Part shown: piece by piece, positions 1-11,905 of the stretch
Layout: the number at the start of each line of letters is the position of its first letter
Position numbering within the stretch: the stretch's first letter is position 1
NCBI GenBank assembly: GCA_020736575.1
Contig: JAGPYM010000052.1
Location: 1-64,000 of the forward strand
DNA: 64,000 nucleotides
Source of the DNA: Thelonectria olida
Lineage: Eukaryota > Ascomycota > Sordariomycetes > Hypocreales > Nectriaceae
Direction of reading: 5' to 3'
Notes under the pieces: generated by a model
Database searches by the model: none
What the model saw: only the letters and a program-made list of their open reading frames with translations
What the model was told of the DNA's origin: nothing
Made by a program: the position numbers and the translations under genes

Positions 1-1390
1 TAAGGCAGACACGGCTCTCCCAGCTTTTAGGGCCAACAGCTTTTGCAATTTGCATCAACAGGTTGCAGGGGGGGTTGGTACCTTAGCTTGTAAGCAGCTA
101 TTCACTCTTTTAAATAAAATAATGCTCTTAAAACAAACGCTAGGCTCTATAGTTGGAGATTTAAACAGGAAGCTGGGATTGTGCTTTGATTTTTTACTTG
201 TCAGACTGCTTAGGGGTTTCCCCTTCACAGGTAACGCCTATCTTGCGGGAGTGGCTGACGATAGGACGGCTCACATGTGACATGAACACAGCTGTTGGTT
301 CAGTTGGTGTACATAAATAGCAGCTGCCCGTTGGAGGCGGGTCCGACTAACCAACTAAGACGCTGTTGCCTCTTAGTTGGCTACAAAAATCGCCCATTAA
401 TCCGGGACACCTCTTTTTCATCGCTTCAGGGCCTGAAAAATGCTTAAACAGCGAGATGAATTTTCATGCCTTCGTCACCCGAGTTTTCCAGAGAAAAACT
501 AGCTCAAATTGAAGCCCTAAAAGTAGGCTATTATGTGTTTATGGTTGAAGGTTGCGGAAATCGCGTTTTTAGGGGTCAATTGATCAGGTTGGCCTCGAGG
601 TGCCTGCCGTGCCTGTCGACGCAGTCCGCCCGGCTGTCTGACTTTCAAGGGGTCATGAACATGTTAACGGTGTTTTTAGGCGTGTGTTTGATTGAATTAA
701 GATGCTGTATAGTGAAAATGTCTGTCTGTCTGATGGACGTAGGAGTCCAGGCTCCCGACCCCGGCGGCCCGGGGCAACCGGGCCTCACATCAACCCGGCT
801 TCCTGTGGGTTCCGCGCTGGCGATATAGCTTCAGCCTGCTCATCGAGAGTTTTGAACACGTTGATCATCCTCATCAACTTCTTACATGTGCTCTCACGCC
901 CCTGCGGCGGCGGGCAGGGCGTCTCATCGGGCGGGAAGTCAGGTTAGCGATCGAGAGACATCGTGTTAGAGATCACAAGGTGAGGCGACCAAGTCGGTGG
1001 CAAGGTGTGGAAGAAGGAGGAACATTCTACACGATATCGTGCCTGTGAACATAAACAGTGGTTTCCTCACTGCATATTTAGTATGAATTAAGCAACTTGA
1101 ATCTTCTCATTACAACACATCGGGGGCGGCGATGAGGTTATTCCAGGTGGTGTTGTCGACCTGAGGCTCGCGTTTTCTTGGGTTTCGAGTGCTTGGGTAT
1201 TGTCATCTTCAATGTCACGGTCGATAAAGGGGCCGATGCCGCGCGTAGTTTTACATATTTAATATAAATAAAGTAGGGAGCAATAAGAGTGATTAATTAT
1301 CCATGCACTCAGCTTACGGCCCCCCAAGCGTACGCGCACGCGAATATCATAAATCCTCACCCTTTTCATCTTCTTAACTCTTCTGGAAAG
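1..1390. other. Intergenic, no gene recognised
   Basis: No open frame here has domain-like content or flanking splice signals. The only structure I see is a perfect 10-bp inverted repeat (CCAACTAAGA / TCTTAGTTGG, loop of 10 nt) at 351-380. The sequence on either side does not form a tRNA or other RNA that I can recognise. Confidence 0.5.
351..380. repeat. 10-bp perfect stem-loop
   Basis: CCAACTAAGA at 351-360 is followed by a 10-nt spacer and its exact reverse complement TCTTAGTTGG at 371-380. There is no T-run after it and no adjacent gene whose 3' end it would serve. It could be a transposon-end relic or chance. Confidence 0.5.
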
Positions 1391-3597
1391 ATGGGTGTCG
1401 CGCCGAGCAGTTGCAATGGCCCGCCTGACGATGAGGCCCCTGACGATAACCACGTGGACGTCTTCTCGCTTATAGATCTGGGTTGGAAAAGCAACCCGCG
1501 CCAGCTTGCATCGTTGTGCGCCAAATGCACATCGATGGTGAGTGCCTGGCAGGAGATGCGCATGCTCCCTGAGGATACCGAGCAGGATCTGTCCCTCGAG
1601 TGCGAGCACTACGAAACATTTGACGACCTTGTTGCATCTGCTCAGTCTGGATGCGGCATCTGCTACCAACTGTCGCGAGCTCCGGCCCAGGGCGGTGTCA
1701 AGTTCAAGAGCGACCTGCTTCCACCCTCAAAGATTGTCTGCTGGGTGGGCTCTGCGAGGAAAAGAACGCCGGAGAGATACTATTTCTGGTTGCAATTCCT
1801 GGCAGATCTGGAGTTGAAACGTCCTCCTTTCCGGACGCTCTGGATAGAGCCCGCAATCGACTTAGGTAAGGGCGCATAAGTGTTCTGCGTATCGGCTTGT
1901 GTGATTAATGCCTGTCAGCCTTTGCACGGAATTATAACTCGGTCGCCAAACCCCCATCTACGCAAGACGCACTGCCTCTCTGCAAAGCATGGTTGCGCAA
2001 GTGTCGTGAAAACCACCCGGGTTGCGGTCCTCCGTCTGCAAGAACACTGCCGACCCGCCTCCTCTTCCTAGGAGAAGAAGTCCCCAGGTTGGTAGTCACG
2101 GCATCAATCCAAGACGAGATCGAATATGCGACTCTCAGTCACTGTTGGGGCACTCTGAAGTTTACCACGCTGACATCCAAGACGCTGACCGACTTCCAAA
2201 CCGCCATTCCTGTCGATGCCTTAACAAAGACGTTCAAAGAGGCGATATCGATTGCAAAGTATTTGGACATTGAGTACTTGTGGATCGACTCGCTGTGCAT
2301 CATTCAAGACAGCGCCGAAGACTGGCGTAGAGAATCAAGTCTCATGGGTCAGGTCTATGGGTACGCAGATCTCAACATAGCCGCGACTGCAGCGGCGGAC
2401 GGTAGTGGAGGTTGCTTTTTTGACCGCAATCCGTCCTGGAGGTGTCAGATTCGTACAGGTGAAGGAGTCGGCTGGACGCTCTGGGACTGCTGGAGGGATG
2501 GGTGGAAAAACCCAACTTCAAATTCACTCCTACCACGGGCTTGGGTCGTGCAAGAGCGCTATCTGTCTCGACGCGTTCTCCATTTCACCGACGATCAAGT
2601 CTACTGGGAGTGCGAAAGATGTCCTGCCTGTGAAATATATCCCAGCGGGTACCCGGCCGACCAGAAAAGAGACCACTACCCGGAGGGTTTCCAGTACCGA
2701 AAAAAGCCTCTAGGCCTTGGGACCTGGTCGCGCATGGTCGACGCTTATTCGGCGGCCAAGCTCACCAAGTACAGCGATCGGTACGCTGCTATTGAGGGCC
2801 CAGCACGCATGATACACGCCGAGCTGGGTTGGGAGTTCGTGGCCGGCATGTGGAAGCAGGATCTCGAGCGTCAGCTTTGCTGGGCAGCGTCACTGCGGTT
2901 AGTCAACACGCCTTGTACCATCGGCCGTTCGCCTTCGTGGTCGTGGATGTCTGTCAAAGGGAAGATCAAGGCAGACGAGCCGTGTGACAACGTTACCCAC
3001 TTGGCGGTCGAGGTTGATTCTCTCGACGTCGAATACGTCTCGGGGAACATGTTTGATGGTGCGGAGCGAGCTGTGCTTCGGCTTCGCTGCGAGCATCTTT
3101 TCCGGGGCGTTATCAAGGACATTCACCCGAAGCATCAAAAGGACGATGCTCAGACTGAAGTGGATGCAGGGAAAAGCTCACCCAGCGAAGCCACCACGAA
3201 GCCACATTTTGCTCGCAGCTTCTTGGGTGGATGCTACTTTGGGCCTGACCGAACATGCAGTGGCCCTGAGATGATACGGGTCCATTGGGATACTGTCTCG
3301 ATCCCAAACGCAGACAAGAATTTCATAGAGGCCTGCCTGCTGCCAGTCAAGATTCACAAGGAAGTAGGACTGTCACAGGCATGGGGCCTTGTCCTGCAGG
3401 CGACTGGGAAAGGCACTGGACAGTATCGAAGAATCGGAGCATTCCAGCCAACCAGGATATTGAGGCATGATGTGAATGCAGTTTTGGAGAGAATGTTCAA
3501 GCAAACAGATTGTGTGGCCCTGGAGCAGACAGAGTGTTTTGCAGCGACGAAAATGAGAGAGGGAGAAGCGTTGATGTGCTACATAGATGTAGTATAG
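1391..3597 (+). CDS. HET-domain (heterokaryon incompatibility) protein
   Basis: Two exons, join(1391..1865,1919..3597), give 717 residues. The 53-nt intron runs GTAAGG...CTGTCAG and keeps phase, joining the first frame to the one starting FARNYNSV. The HET domain begins near residue 228 with YATLSHCWG and continues through YLWIDSLCIIQD and a Gly-rich AAATAAADGSGGCFFDR stretch to the later block LPRAWVVQERYLSRR. Known family role: HET-domain proteins trigger non-self recognition and cell death after hyphal fusion, but most paralogues in a genome have no proven role. The upstream part (about residues 40-160) has the Cys-containing lead-in (CAKCTSM, CGICYQL) common in such proteins. I chose the ATG at 1391 because the longer open frame upstream has no obvious conserved content. 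No partner gene lies next to it. Confidence 0.9.
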
Positions 3598-3644
3598 CAG
3601 CCTAGCTTCGTGAATCTTGATTGGAAAACCGAGTGATGCGTGCA

Positions 3645-4569
3645 TCAATCCGCGGTAACGGCTACTCGAACGACGGCAAAGAATCCTCGCTTTCGCACGA
3701 GGAAGAGCACGAATACAAGCGCTATAGGAAGGAGAATCACAATGGCAGCAAGCACCAGCCAGGGGCTGGAGAGGACGCGGCCAATCAACATGCCCAGCAG
3801 CATCCAGATGCCAATCCCCATCATCTTCTTGTCCGAGTACTCCCCTCCGTGCACGCCCTTGAGATACCCACCGCCCTCATAGTTCATCATAGCAATGCAC
3901 AGGACGAGCGACGTGAAGATGAATAACGCATCCGTCGCCAAAATGCCAGTGCAAGCGAAGCCGAACGGGTCATCGGTAGCTGCAGCCACCACCAGTGAAA
4001 TGAGGTTGAGAAAAATAGAAACCACGATAAATGACACCATAGCGATGCCCAACTTGCGCGCGGTGGAGTGAGCAATAGGCTTGTCGATGGACTCACGACA
4101 GGCCTGGAGACTATCGGACTCGGTCGAAGGTGCTTTATCGAGGTCCTCCAGGACAGCTTTGGCTAAATTGAGGGACGGTGGGAATTTGGCCTTGCATTTA
4201 GTTTTCCCATCGACCACTCTGCATATTCCTAAGTGGTTTTTTTCGTCAGTCAATGTTTGCTACTGCCGAGGATACACCTTCTTACCAGATGTGCCGAGCT
4301 TGTATACGTCGGGGATATAGTCAGCCGTGGCATTTGCGCAGTCTTGGCCCCAAATAAGAGCCACTGTTGACCGAGGCCAGTTGATAATGCTGTAGTTCCT
4401 TTCCATGTGCGTTCGGCAACCAGAGAGGACGCATATAGAGAGAGCAAAGAGGCCTGTGGGTGGCACCAACATTAGCATAACCAGGTCGAGTAGTAAATGG
4501 GAGTTTAGTTGAAGGAGGGTGGAAGGTAGTACCAAGGTTCCAAAAGGCCAGCCATGATACGGCAATCAT
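3645..4569 (-). CDS. Small polytopic membrane protein, function unknown
   Basis: Three exons, complement(join(3645..4228,4286..4453,4533..4569)), encode 262 residues. Both introns (79 and 57 nt) have GT..AG ends and preserve phase. The first exon encodes only 12 codons and starts a hydrophobic N-terminal segment (MIAVSWLAFWNL joined to GLFALSICVLSGC). A non-cytosolic loop with paired Cys follows (GQDCANA, SGICRVV, KTKCKAK), then about four further membrane segments: AMVSFIVVSIFLNLISLVVA, the stretch around LFIFTSLVLCIAMM, MGIGIWMLLGMLIG, and LVLAAIVILLPIALVFVLFL. The topology recalls fungal SUR7/PalI-type plasma-membrane proteins, but I see no motif that fixes the family. Its 3' end lies 47 nt from that of the convergent HET gene. 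Confidence 0.75.
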
Positions 4570-5572
4570 TGTATTGTTGTTTCTATCTGCGTGCGAGTAC
4601 GAATAAAATAGCTAGCTGCGAATGTTGTCTCATTCCAGCTTGGCAGCTGGCCTTATATGTGAGCCAGTCCATCTTCACATCTAACTAGTATCCAGACGGC
4701 TTTTACAGCCAGCTCTTAAGCCGCTATGAGAGAACCCCTGCGTCTCGGCTGCAGGGTCCAATAACAACGTTAGATTTCGACGATCCCATAAGGACAATGA
4801 GGAAACGTTTCCGCTCCAGAACTCGCTCAATCTTATCACACTCTTGGCAGGACATTGACCCTTGCCAGCTGAACTTGCTCCCCAGCTGTGACTTGGTGGG
4901 CAAGGAAAAGAGGTGGGGATAAGGTATGGTAGTGCCCTGAGCATCTGCGCCAGTGTCGGAGGTTATGCAGGAGGCACTCTCTCCTCAACGGGATAACTAA
5001 TTAAATCACGCACAAAGTTTTCATACTCCCTCCTCTGACCAAGACGCCGCTATTCATACATTCACTATCGATTTAAGCATTTGTATATCGCAGACCGATC
5101 GCACACAGCCAAGAATTGGTGTACTGACAATGGATTGCAACGGAGAAGAATGGGCCTAAGCTAGGGAATGAATTGACGTTAAATTGACTCAATACTTGCT
5201 ACTTGAGAACCATCGTCGTACCAAGCCTGCCATAGACCCGACATTTCTCGACATCGACTATAATCTAGTCTCAGCACTACGAGATGTATAAAATATGGCG
5301 GGTACGGCTTCATCTGAAATCTCCATCGGACCTTTCTGCTATCAATTCAGATCCTACGAACTCCGTGCCATCTCCAACTCCGACGAGCACAACGAATCAA
5401 ACTCGTCCATGGCTATTTTACCGGAATACCACCCTCCCTATAACACAAATATCCGGAAAGCGGTGGCAGAATGCAATCGCCGCTTCTATTAAAAATGCAG
5501 CGTAAGCACCCACCCCTCAGAGAGTTCTTGCTTTCTCCTGTAAGCAACGAATATCTGCATCTGCGCTGCAAA
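4570..5572. other. Intergenic, no gene recognised
   Basis: This is the divergent promoter space between the membrane protein gene (minus) and the methyltransferase gene (plus). An open frame at 5295-5492 starts MAGTASSEISIG but has no recognisable domain and no convincing splice link to the gene downstream. I see nothing else in it. Confidence 0.4.
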
Positions 5573-6349
5573 ATGTCTATCCAGTACGATGCTCTCGCCA
5601 CTTCGTACGATCTGGTCTGGCAGGTCCCGGCCGTACGGCCTCTACTTCCGCTGCTTACTGCGACAATAAAAGCGGAATGCCTCACCAACGAAGGCTCCGT
5701 GCTGGATCTGGCCTGCGGAACCGGAATCGGGTTGCGTATTCTCAAGTCACTGGGTGCGTCTCGACTGGTCGGGGTAGACATATCACCCCAAATGCTGGAG
5801 ATTGCAAAGGCGACCGTGCCCGGCATCACTACGCATGTAGCCGACTGCAGCAAGCCGCTGGATCACTTGGGCCTGGAGCCCGCAAGCTTTGATGTCGTGC
5901 TTGGCTTCTGGCTGCTCAACTATTGTCCTTCGTCGACGGAAATGGACGGCATGTGGGCCAACATAACCCGATATCTAAAGCCCGGCGGGAAATTCGTGGG
6001 CATCATCGAAAACCACGACGTGGCGCTCCCGGTCAGCGTCGAGACGCCCAAGTACGGTGGCACGATGAGCGAGGTCAAGGAATTGGATAACGGCCAGGGC
6101 TGGAGTGTGCACGTCGCATTTGAGACGGATCCGCGGATTGAATTTGATGCGTTTAGGTTGAAGAGAGACGTTCTGGAGAAGTCAGCCACCATAGCGGGCT
6201 TTGGGGCTATTGAGTATAGAGAGCCTACCTGGGAAAACATTGAACAGGCTATCAGCGATGGGATCGACCAGGAAGACAAGGCTTGGTGGACCGAACTTAT
6301 CGACATACCTCCAAACTATGTCATTGTCTCTCAAAAGACAACCGGTTAA
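5573..6349 (+). CDS. Class I SAM-dependent methyltransferase
   Basis: A single exon gives 258 residues from the Met of MSIQYDALATSYDLVW. The open frame extends 34 codons upstream, but that part looks unlike the family, whose members begin with a similar YD...Y motif. The Rossmann-type SAM-binding signature is clear: VLDLACGTGIG (motif I), LVGVDISPQML (acidic end of beta2), then FDVVLGFWLLNY (motif IV) and LKPGGKFVGI (post-motif). The substrate cannot be told from sequence; such stand-alone enzymes act on small molecules or toxicant-like acceptors. The gene sits alone between a divergent membrane protein gene and a convergent regulator, so context does not help. An alternative is a longer N-terminus through an unrecognised upstream exon. 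Confidence 0.85.
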   Translation: MSIQYDALATSYDLVWQVPAVRPLLPLLTATIKAECLTNEGSVLDLACGTGIGLRILKSLGASRLVGVDISPQMLEIAKATVPGITTHVADCSKPLDHLGLEPASFDVVLGFWLLNYCPSSTEMDGMWANITRYLKPGGKFVGIIENHDVALPVSVETPKYGGTMSEVKELDNGQGWSVHVAFETDPRIEFDAFRLKRDVLEKSATIAGFGAIEYREPTWENIEQAISDGIDQEDKAWWTELIDIPPNYVIVSQKTTG

Positions 6350-7075
6350 GTGTGGGAAATACCTGACAAAGGGAGAATTGAACTAGCTGACCTCCCTTGG
6401 TATGACGACCGTTCAGCATATAACCCGAATCCATACACCCATAAAGCGTCTACTTCACACACGGCCAAGCTAGTTTTGTTCATGGTGTATTCCGGTCTGC
6501 GAAATTGGGTAACTGAAGTCATTTCTTGAGTTACACCTCAAGCATAAATCCCAAACCACCAACCACCCACCACAGGTGTATGCTAGGCTTCTAAGACTCG
6601 CAGCAACTCGGACATCGGTCGGAATGTCCATGCCACCGTAGCCCACGAAGATTGCTTAGTGAAGTATAACTAATCACTGTGACTAGAGTGCTAATAATAT
6701 CTCCAGCCAGTCGGATTAAGAGCAGGCCTTGAGTTACGACAGCGGCTCGGGACCGCATGCCATGTCTGATATTCCTGAAGACCGATCGGAATTCGGAAAC
6801 GTACATCCGCCCTTCGTTCGGGTTTGGTATGTAAGATAGGTACCGACTTGGTCTCATCTTGGTGGTTTATGCGGATTACATCCGTACCTTGGGTTTGATT
6901 CGGTTTGCCTTAAGGTAGCATCGTGATGAGCTCAGAACCAGATGATTATTATTTCAAAGGGAATTTTACTATCGGCATACACTCCCATGTTCGAATGAAT
7001 TCTTGTACTGGGATTACAGGATTTTATTATCCCGAAGTATGAAACAATCTGGGAATAGCAGACCCATGGCATAAT
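6350..7075. other. Intergenic (convergent 3' ends)
   Basis: This is 3' flanking sequence between the methyltransferase and the Zn2Cys6 regulator, which converge here. I see no additional gene or repeat. Confidence 0.4.
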
Positions 7076-8893
7076 TTATTCTAGAAAGCTATATGAACTT
7101 TGATGACAAACCGGACGTGCGGAATCCCAAGTTGCCACTGCTGGGTCACTCGGCGTATCCATTGACGTCTGCCTAAAACAAAAGACAAAACCGTTCGTTG
7201 CAGCACTATTAGTCGGAACTACTACGATATCTTGAAATCGTGATGGGCCTGGGGCTCTGTGATGCTCACGATGAGTCTGCATATTTTCCAAAAGGCCTGG
7301 ATCGGCACCGATGTCGGGATCTTCGGGCGTGATGCCTTCTTCGAGCTCCATGACAGTTCGTGCTATCCTGGAAACTGATGCACTGGACCAAATACCCTCT
7401 CTATACTGGGCTGCATCCAGCATAGAGATAGCTTGTCGTCTTATGAACGGCACACGGCACTTCACGGCCGTGTAGTAGAGGGGCATCATGATGCCGGCTT
7501 GCATTGTTACCCTCGGTCCCCGCATGATTCGATTTCCCTCGTAAAAGAGGCCTACCGCGAAGCCGGTCGAGTCCCATAAGGAGACAGCTTGCGATATTAT
7601 GCTGGCAAACTTATCATCGTAGTTGTCGAATCCAGATTCAGGCAACAAGGCGGTTGATGCCATTATATCAAGCATCGTGTGTGTCACACGAAGTACGTGA
7701 AGACAGTGTATGGTTCGATGATCTTGGGTTGACCTTAACCTATCGGAGCTTTTCATGAATACGCAGTTCCATGTACGAACAGCCTGATTGAGCCTTTCGT
7801 GGGACTGTTTCATCGATAGCGGATTTGACGCCGACCCTGAGCTTTGAGAACGAAATCTTTCTCTTAAGCGTAACGCGGCATCGAGAAGCGCATGGAGATG
7901 GCGCTGCGCGTTCTGTGCAGTCCCGAACACTGGGGGCATGTGAAGAAGTCCAATGTCAGCGGTGAGTTGGGAGCGCAGCCCCCCAAGGCAGACAGAGGAT
8001 CCGGATATCAAGGCTGACTGAATGTTGAGCCCTTGGAAAGCGTCGTTAATGTCATCAATCTCCGTGGTTGCTGGAGATGTACCCAATAGTTTGGAGAGGG
8101 CTTTGGAACCGTTGCTGAGATGCGTCTTTGCCGCTGTGTGTTCCCCCAGCACAAGCTTGATTGTGGTCAATAATAGACACAGGATGGGGACGACGCCAGT
8201 CACGGCGCTTGTTCCCCGCTGTAGTTGAGCTCGTAAGCCCGACCATGTCCGGAGATATTGACTAACGGCGAATTCTCCATCGGCATCTGTTTTGCTACTA
8301 GATCCGCCGTACAAGATGTCGACATCTTGATTCTTGCTCTTGTACGCAGCGCCTAGTGCAGTTGCTGCATGCAGGGCCAAGGGCTCGGAAGAACTGGCCT
8401 GCAGCACGAGGATATCCCAGAAATCGGACCTGAATACTCCGCACAGCTTGGGGATAGCCCGGAGACGGAAGTACTCAAAATAGCGTTTCTCTGTATCACT
8501 GGAACAATGCAGGGCGCATGGAGAATGATGTTTCGACAGCGACAGGAGCTGTGGTAATCCCTGAGTCGAGGCGTCCCTCAGCGCTTGATCTCGCGAACCG
8601 GAGGCTGTCCCGGGTCCGCCTTGGCGAATCATAAAACCTGGTATGTCGTAGCCTTCGCAGTGACGAACAGCGGAAAGACATCTTTTGCACGAAGGCTTTC
8701 CCTCGTCGCATTTGACCTTTCTCTGTCTGAACTTCCGTTAGAGCCAAAGGCAAGAGTTTGATTAAGAGCTAAACAGATAGAATAGAAATGACCATTTGAT
8801 GGCTCACACTCACTTGCACGTCCTACAACCCGTTTTGACTCTCCTGATGCGTGTTGGTAGTTCGCGTTCGTGATTCGGCCTCACAAGCGACAT
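7076..8893 (-). CDS. Zn2Cys6 transcription factor
   Basis: Two exons, complement(join(7076..8726,8814..8893)), encode 576 residues. The 87-nt intron (GTGAGT...TTCAG) splits the zinc cluster, a common place for an intron in this family. Spliced, residues 23-50 read C-RT-C-KQRKVK-C-DEGKPS-C-KR-C-LSAVRH-C, a complete binuclear cluster (CX2CX6CX6CX2CX6C) with basic residues in front (RIRRVKTG). The remaining ~500 residues carry a fungal-specific regulatory region of the kind that follows such clusters (for example RYFEYFRLRAIPKL, LHAATALGAAYKS). By family it should bind CGG-type DNA half-sites in the nucleus. Its targets are unknown; the neighbours are a methyltransferase and a short-chain dehydrogenase, either of which could be regulated by it. 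Confidence 0.9.
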
Positions 8894-9531
8894 GTCCAAA
8901 GATTGAATTGCGATGCAAGTTTACCTACGGCCAGTCAGTCAACACTGATGGGCCAGTCATGTCGTTCTTGTACCCGGAGTTAAAGGTTCCGAGCATCTGT
9001 TAGAGCCGATATCCGATCGGAAAAGCCGTCAGTTGATTAGCCGTTCATGATGTGACGTGGGGAGTCCTGGTCAAGCTAGTGTCCACCGTATGTCTTATTC
9101 AATGCTGCCAAGCCCGTTGGTGTATAAACTCGTCAAGGTGTTGTCATAGATTGAGTGTCTTTTTCCTGTCACGTTCCTCTAGGGTGCCATGGCACATCAT
9201 TACTAAGAGATTCAGCAGCTAAGGATAGCTCAGGAGAAAATGTTCTCTCGGCTTATCGGTATCTGTCACAAGTCACTGCACTACAAGTGTTAAATAAAGG
9301 TATGCGATACTTTTACAACAGGTATTTGGCACGAAAAGCGAATGTCCATCGACAATCCCATCAAACGGACTATGGTACGATGTGATGACAAGCTTACGGA
9401 GAGATTGATAGGACAGGACCACAAAACTGAGTATGGGATTGAACTAGCCTCAAGGCGTGGGCTTTCAACCGAGTATTCCAGCCCCAAGCGACTCGCAACA
9501 GTATCCCGCTCTTTGTTGCTGACGTTAAGGA
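8894..9531. other. Intergenic, no gene recognised
   Basis: This is the promoter side of the Zn2Cys6 gene and the 3' flank of the dehydrogenase gene. Short open frames in it lack any domain content. I see nothing that I can name. Confidence 0.4.
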
Positions 9532-10441
9532 TCAAGAACAGTGGCCACCATCAACCGTAACGACTGAACCCACCGCATAAGGAGAGTCCAGCAGAAACTT
9601 AACCGCCTTGGCAATATCAAGGGGCTCTGCAAGCCGCTTAATGGGGAATAGGTCGCGGATCGTCTCCTCCGACCATCCCAAGGAAAGGGCTTGGTCGAGA
9701 AACTGGGTCTTAACGCAACCAGGGGCCACAGCGTTAATACAAATTCCCTCTGCAGCGTACTCAACCCCAGCCGTCTTCGTCATCCCGATGACCTAGGGCA
9801 GGCATGTTAAAGACGGAACTTCTGTCAGGAAAGCAGGGTGATGTCGCTTACAGCGTGCTCGGTTGCAGCGTAGGATCCGCTGAGAATGGTAGACCTCTGT
9901 CCAGCCGTCGAAGCAATATTGACAATGCGCCCGCCTTTCTGCTGCAGCATGTGCTTAATCTGGCATCATGTGAGTACAAGTTGCGTTATGGGGCAACGAA
10001 TTTTGGAAGATACAAACCTGCAATTGCATGCTCCAGAAAACGGCGAGAACATTAATGTCAATCATCTGCTGAAACTTCTCGCCATTCAGATCGGCAAACT
10101 TGGCTTGGTCGTTATTAATGCCTGCGTTATTCACGGCGGCATCGAGTCTGCCCCAAGTGGCGATGGCCTTTTTGTGCAATTCATCGATGGCTTCCTTGCT
10201 GCCGAGGTCCGCTTCGATAAACACGGCCTCACCACCCTCAGAGCGGATGCCGGCAACGACCTAGATAGCAGTTCAGCGAGGGCAAGGGGACAGACGCAAC
10301 TTCCAAGTTACTTACGGCATCTCCTTCTTTCTTTCGTCGCCCTGAAACAACCACCTTCCATCCAGTTCTAGCCAAATGCTCGGCAATGCCACGGCCAATA
10401 CCAGTGGTTGATCCAGTCACGAGAACTACGCCGTCCGACAT
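9532..10441 (-). CDS. Short-chain dehydrogenase/reductase with altered catalytic Lys
   Basis: Four exons, complement(join(9532..9792,9852..9959,10018..10260,10316..10441)), give 245 residues, the usual length for a classical SDR. The three introns (59, 58 and 55 nt) all have GT..AG ends and keep phase 0. Visible motifs are the cofactor loop TGSTTGIG (residues 9-16), NNAG in exon 2, the catalytic Ser of RIVNIAS (S140) and the active-site Tyr in GSYAATEHA (Y153). The canonical YxxxK is YxxxE here: residue 157 is Glu (GAG), not Lys. The rest is well preserved to the terminal VVTVDGGHCS. Such an enzyme would be NAD(P)-dependent, but without the Lys it may be inactive or altered. The substrate is unknown. 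Confidence 0.9.
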
Positions 10442-10810
10442 GATGATTAATCGTTGGCGTTTTCTTGTAGTAGATCTGGTGTGTAGAGGCCGAATGTACG
10501 AGGATGGGAAGCATCACAGGGTTAACGAGAGGAACTCCATGATGCATTTTATACGTACGACTCTAGTATAACAAGCTCGGGTAGTTGAGTGCCATCCCCG
10601 GAGATTATGGAGATTATCGCACCGAGAAAAAACATGAGGAGACAATTCCGAGCTCAGCTCCGGCTTACACTCATCGACCCTTTCCCATGTCTGGACCACA
10701 GTTAAGATGACGCTACTGTCCTCACAAGAAAAACCTGCACAAGCACCACCTCCTTTACACCAAACCCAAATTTGACGTAGCCCTAGCCTGTAGCTATTGT
10801 AACTCAACCT

Positions 10811-11024
10811 TGACGATCGGTGATTGTTAACATTGTGTAAACACTTGGTGTATTTTGCTGCCTGGTTGCCTGGCTCTATTTCCATTGGTGAACAATGTTC
10901 CTTGAGTAAGGTTTACTCGGCAGGGATTTTCACCTTGAGACCAACTGTGAGCCCTTTTGAGAAGCTTATTGTGATAGATGCAACGCCAGGGTTTGGCCTC
11001 TATCGACCTCTATTGCGTGCCTAG
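10811..11024. repeat. Short copy (A) of a dispersed repeat
   Basis: This stretch matches two blocks of the element at about 29760-30633: its start (ACGATCGGTGATT...) matches 29761 onward and its second half (TAAGGTTTAC...AAGCTTATTGTGATAGATGCAA) matches 30510 onward. The roughly 650 nt between those blocks in the longer copy are missing here. Differences from the longer copy are mostly transitions, with this copy the more GC-rich one. Confidence 0.8.
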
Positions 11025-11480
11025 ATTATCAACTTTTTTTTAACAGTCATTGTCAGTCAACTCGGGCATAGAACCAGTCTCCGATAATAGTGGCAAGAGC
11101 AATGACAATTCTTCAAACACTTATTATCACCTCACTAGTAATCAAGTGGGACGAGTTGAGTGGCAATGATGCAGACGCTGATGTTGAGGACAGTGTCGAA
11201 CCCGACACTGAAGGGGATGATTGTGAAGACGTGCTGTCGCAGCTTGAGGGTCGCGCTCGCAGAAGATGTCGGGTCATACACAGGGCAAAGAGAGTGTGGA
11301 CTGTTCTCGGTATGTAGGAATCGTTGATCATTGATTGTAAGCTAGCAACTCGTGGCTAATCATTGGAATAATGAAGAACCAGTATGTTTCAGAAGAAAAT
11401 TAACCCTCAACACTTCACCATCCAATACCAGACGTTTCTGATTCATTCCTAGGTTCCATCACTAGAAATACTCCATGCGC

Positions 11481-11905
11481 CTAGTAGAGGCCAACAACAA
11501 TGTCACCCTTGACGCGGGCAGTAAGGTGGACCTCGGCCTCAAGGTCGAGCTTGACACCGACAAGAAGAGCGGCAGTCTTCTGGTGGCCAGCGTCATCGGT
11601 GGCACCCTTCAGGAGCTGGCCTATGGGAATGTTAGATAACAAGTATAGAGGATATGGGATTCATTATGCTGTAGGTTACTTACCAGCGGGCTGGTTGAGG
11701 CCGGTGGAGGTGGGCAGAGGAACCACGAACTGGCTGCCAGACTCGGTCTGGGAGTTGAAAGAGCTATGGGGTATCAGCGTTAGCAGTGAAGCTCAAGCCA
11801 AATACAACCTTCATGAGATAGAAAGTTTGAGATAGTAGATGAAGGTGATGAATTGTTATGGGAGGTTTGCTGGGGAAGGGAGTCTTACGCGACTTGGGCA
11901 GACAT
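11481..11905 (-). CDS. Small conserved-looking 78-residue protein, unknown function
   Basis: Three exons, complement(join(11481..11620,11684..11763,11889..11905)), encode 78 residues. The first exon is only 17 nt (MSAQV plus two bases), so no long open frame marks the gene. Introns of 125 and 63 nt have GTAAG 5' ends and CATAG 3' ends, and phase is preserved. Codons are strongly biased to C-ending forms (GTC AAG CTC GAC CTT GAG GCC GAG), as in highly expressed fungal genes. The start sits in CAACAACATG after a CT/AC-rich leader, and a TATATAAGG box lies about 115 nt upstream. The protein is soluble, ends KGDIVVGLY, and has no signal peptide or membrane segment. I do not recognise the family. 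Confidence 0.8.

Noticed and set aside
5295..5492. Upstream exon for the methyltransferase (MAGTASSEISIG...)
   Set aside because: No in-phase splice pair joins it to the methyltransferase, and the family normally begins at the YD...Y motif after Met 5573.
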